A DNA stretch of 64,000 bases from positions 2,046,001-2,110,000 of the forward strand of contig NZ_CP049910.1 of the NCBI RefSeq assembly GCF_011305995.1, written 5' to 3'. A program made the position numbers and the translations under genes. Source of the DNA: Diaphorobacter sp. HDW4A (GTDB lineage: Bacteria; Pseudomonadota; Gammaproteobacteria; Burkholderiales; Burkholderiaceae_C). The notes beneath the pieces are model-generated. The model was not told the origin of the DNA. It worked only from the letters and a program-made list of their open reading frames with translations, and ran no database searches. Shown here one piece after another: positions 63,977 through 64,000 of the stretch (positions within the stretch are counted from its first letter, which is position 1; every line of letters starts with the position of its first letter).

Positions 63977-64000
63977 GATGCGGCCTCCTTACGAGTTGTA

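Overview
The window is a stretch of GC-rich proteobacterial chromosome, most likely from the family Comamonadaceae (Burkholderiales, Betaproteobacteria). Three things point there: a complete polyhydroxyalkanoate (PHA) cycle, several orphan Bug-type (TctC) periplasmic receptors, and an imuA-imuB-dnaE2 SOS cassette. The genus cannot be fixed from the sequence alone. Gene density is high, and no rRNA, tRNA or CRISPR array was seen.

Layout. 1-9.2 kb is housekeeping on the plus strand: the 3' part of smc, zipA, ligA, a class A penicillin-binding protein and a cardiolipin synthase. 9.2-12.5 kb holds a Nudix hydrolase, a divergent fumarylpyruvate hydrolase / maleylpyruvate isomerase pair, pgeF and a small membrane protein. 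12.7-16.8 kb is phaC-phaA-phaB. 16.8-17.7 kb has no long gene but carries two duplicated 24-codon micro-genes on the minus strand. Each has a strong ribosome-binding site, a 5' hairpin and a terminator; I consider this the most novel item in the window. 17.8-28.5 kb is mostly minus strand: an ABC-F ATPase (yheS type), a di-iron protein on the plus strand, the lysine/meso-DAP cluster dapC-dapD-pilU-dapE-prmB, an rsxB-like ferredoxin and the PHA depolymerase phaZ. 28.8-34.2 kb holds an alarmone synthetase, dusA, a type II NADH dehydrogenase and an exported protein of unknown function.

31.3-31.6 kb and 34.3-38.8 kb are accessory: an IS3-derived mini-element, a transposase chimera (IS1595 head, IS30 tail), an AT-rich lipoprotein gene, a tiny membrane protein gene, and an SDR/Bug pair. 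38.8-44.4 kb is the SOS mutagenesis cassette, preceded by a near-consensus LexA box.

45-60.2 kb is a catabolic region. A mmgE/prpD gene stands divergent to an acyl-CoA dehydrogenase, Bug receptor, NDP-forming acyl-CoA synthetase, alpha/beta hydrolase and LysR set. Facing it is a tight eight-gene minus-strand operon: two 3-hydroxyisobutyrate-dehydrogenase-like proteins, Bug and LivK-type receptors, an aldehyde dehydrogenase, a small SCP2-like protein, an alpha/beta hydrolase and a metallo-beta-lactamase-fold lactonase. It looks like a pathway for importing and breaking down an organic acid, but the substrate is unknown and no permease is encoded. 60.2-64 kb holds three exported proteins. One is a large lipoprotein with a CsgG-like region, a peptidoglycan-binding-like region and a DUF4384-like region, suggesting an envelope export or assembly device.
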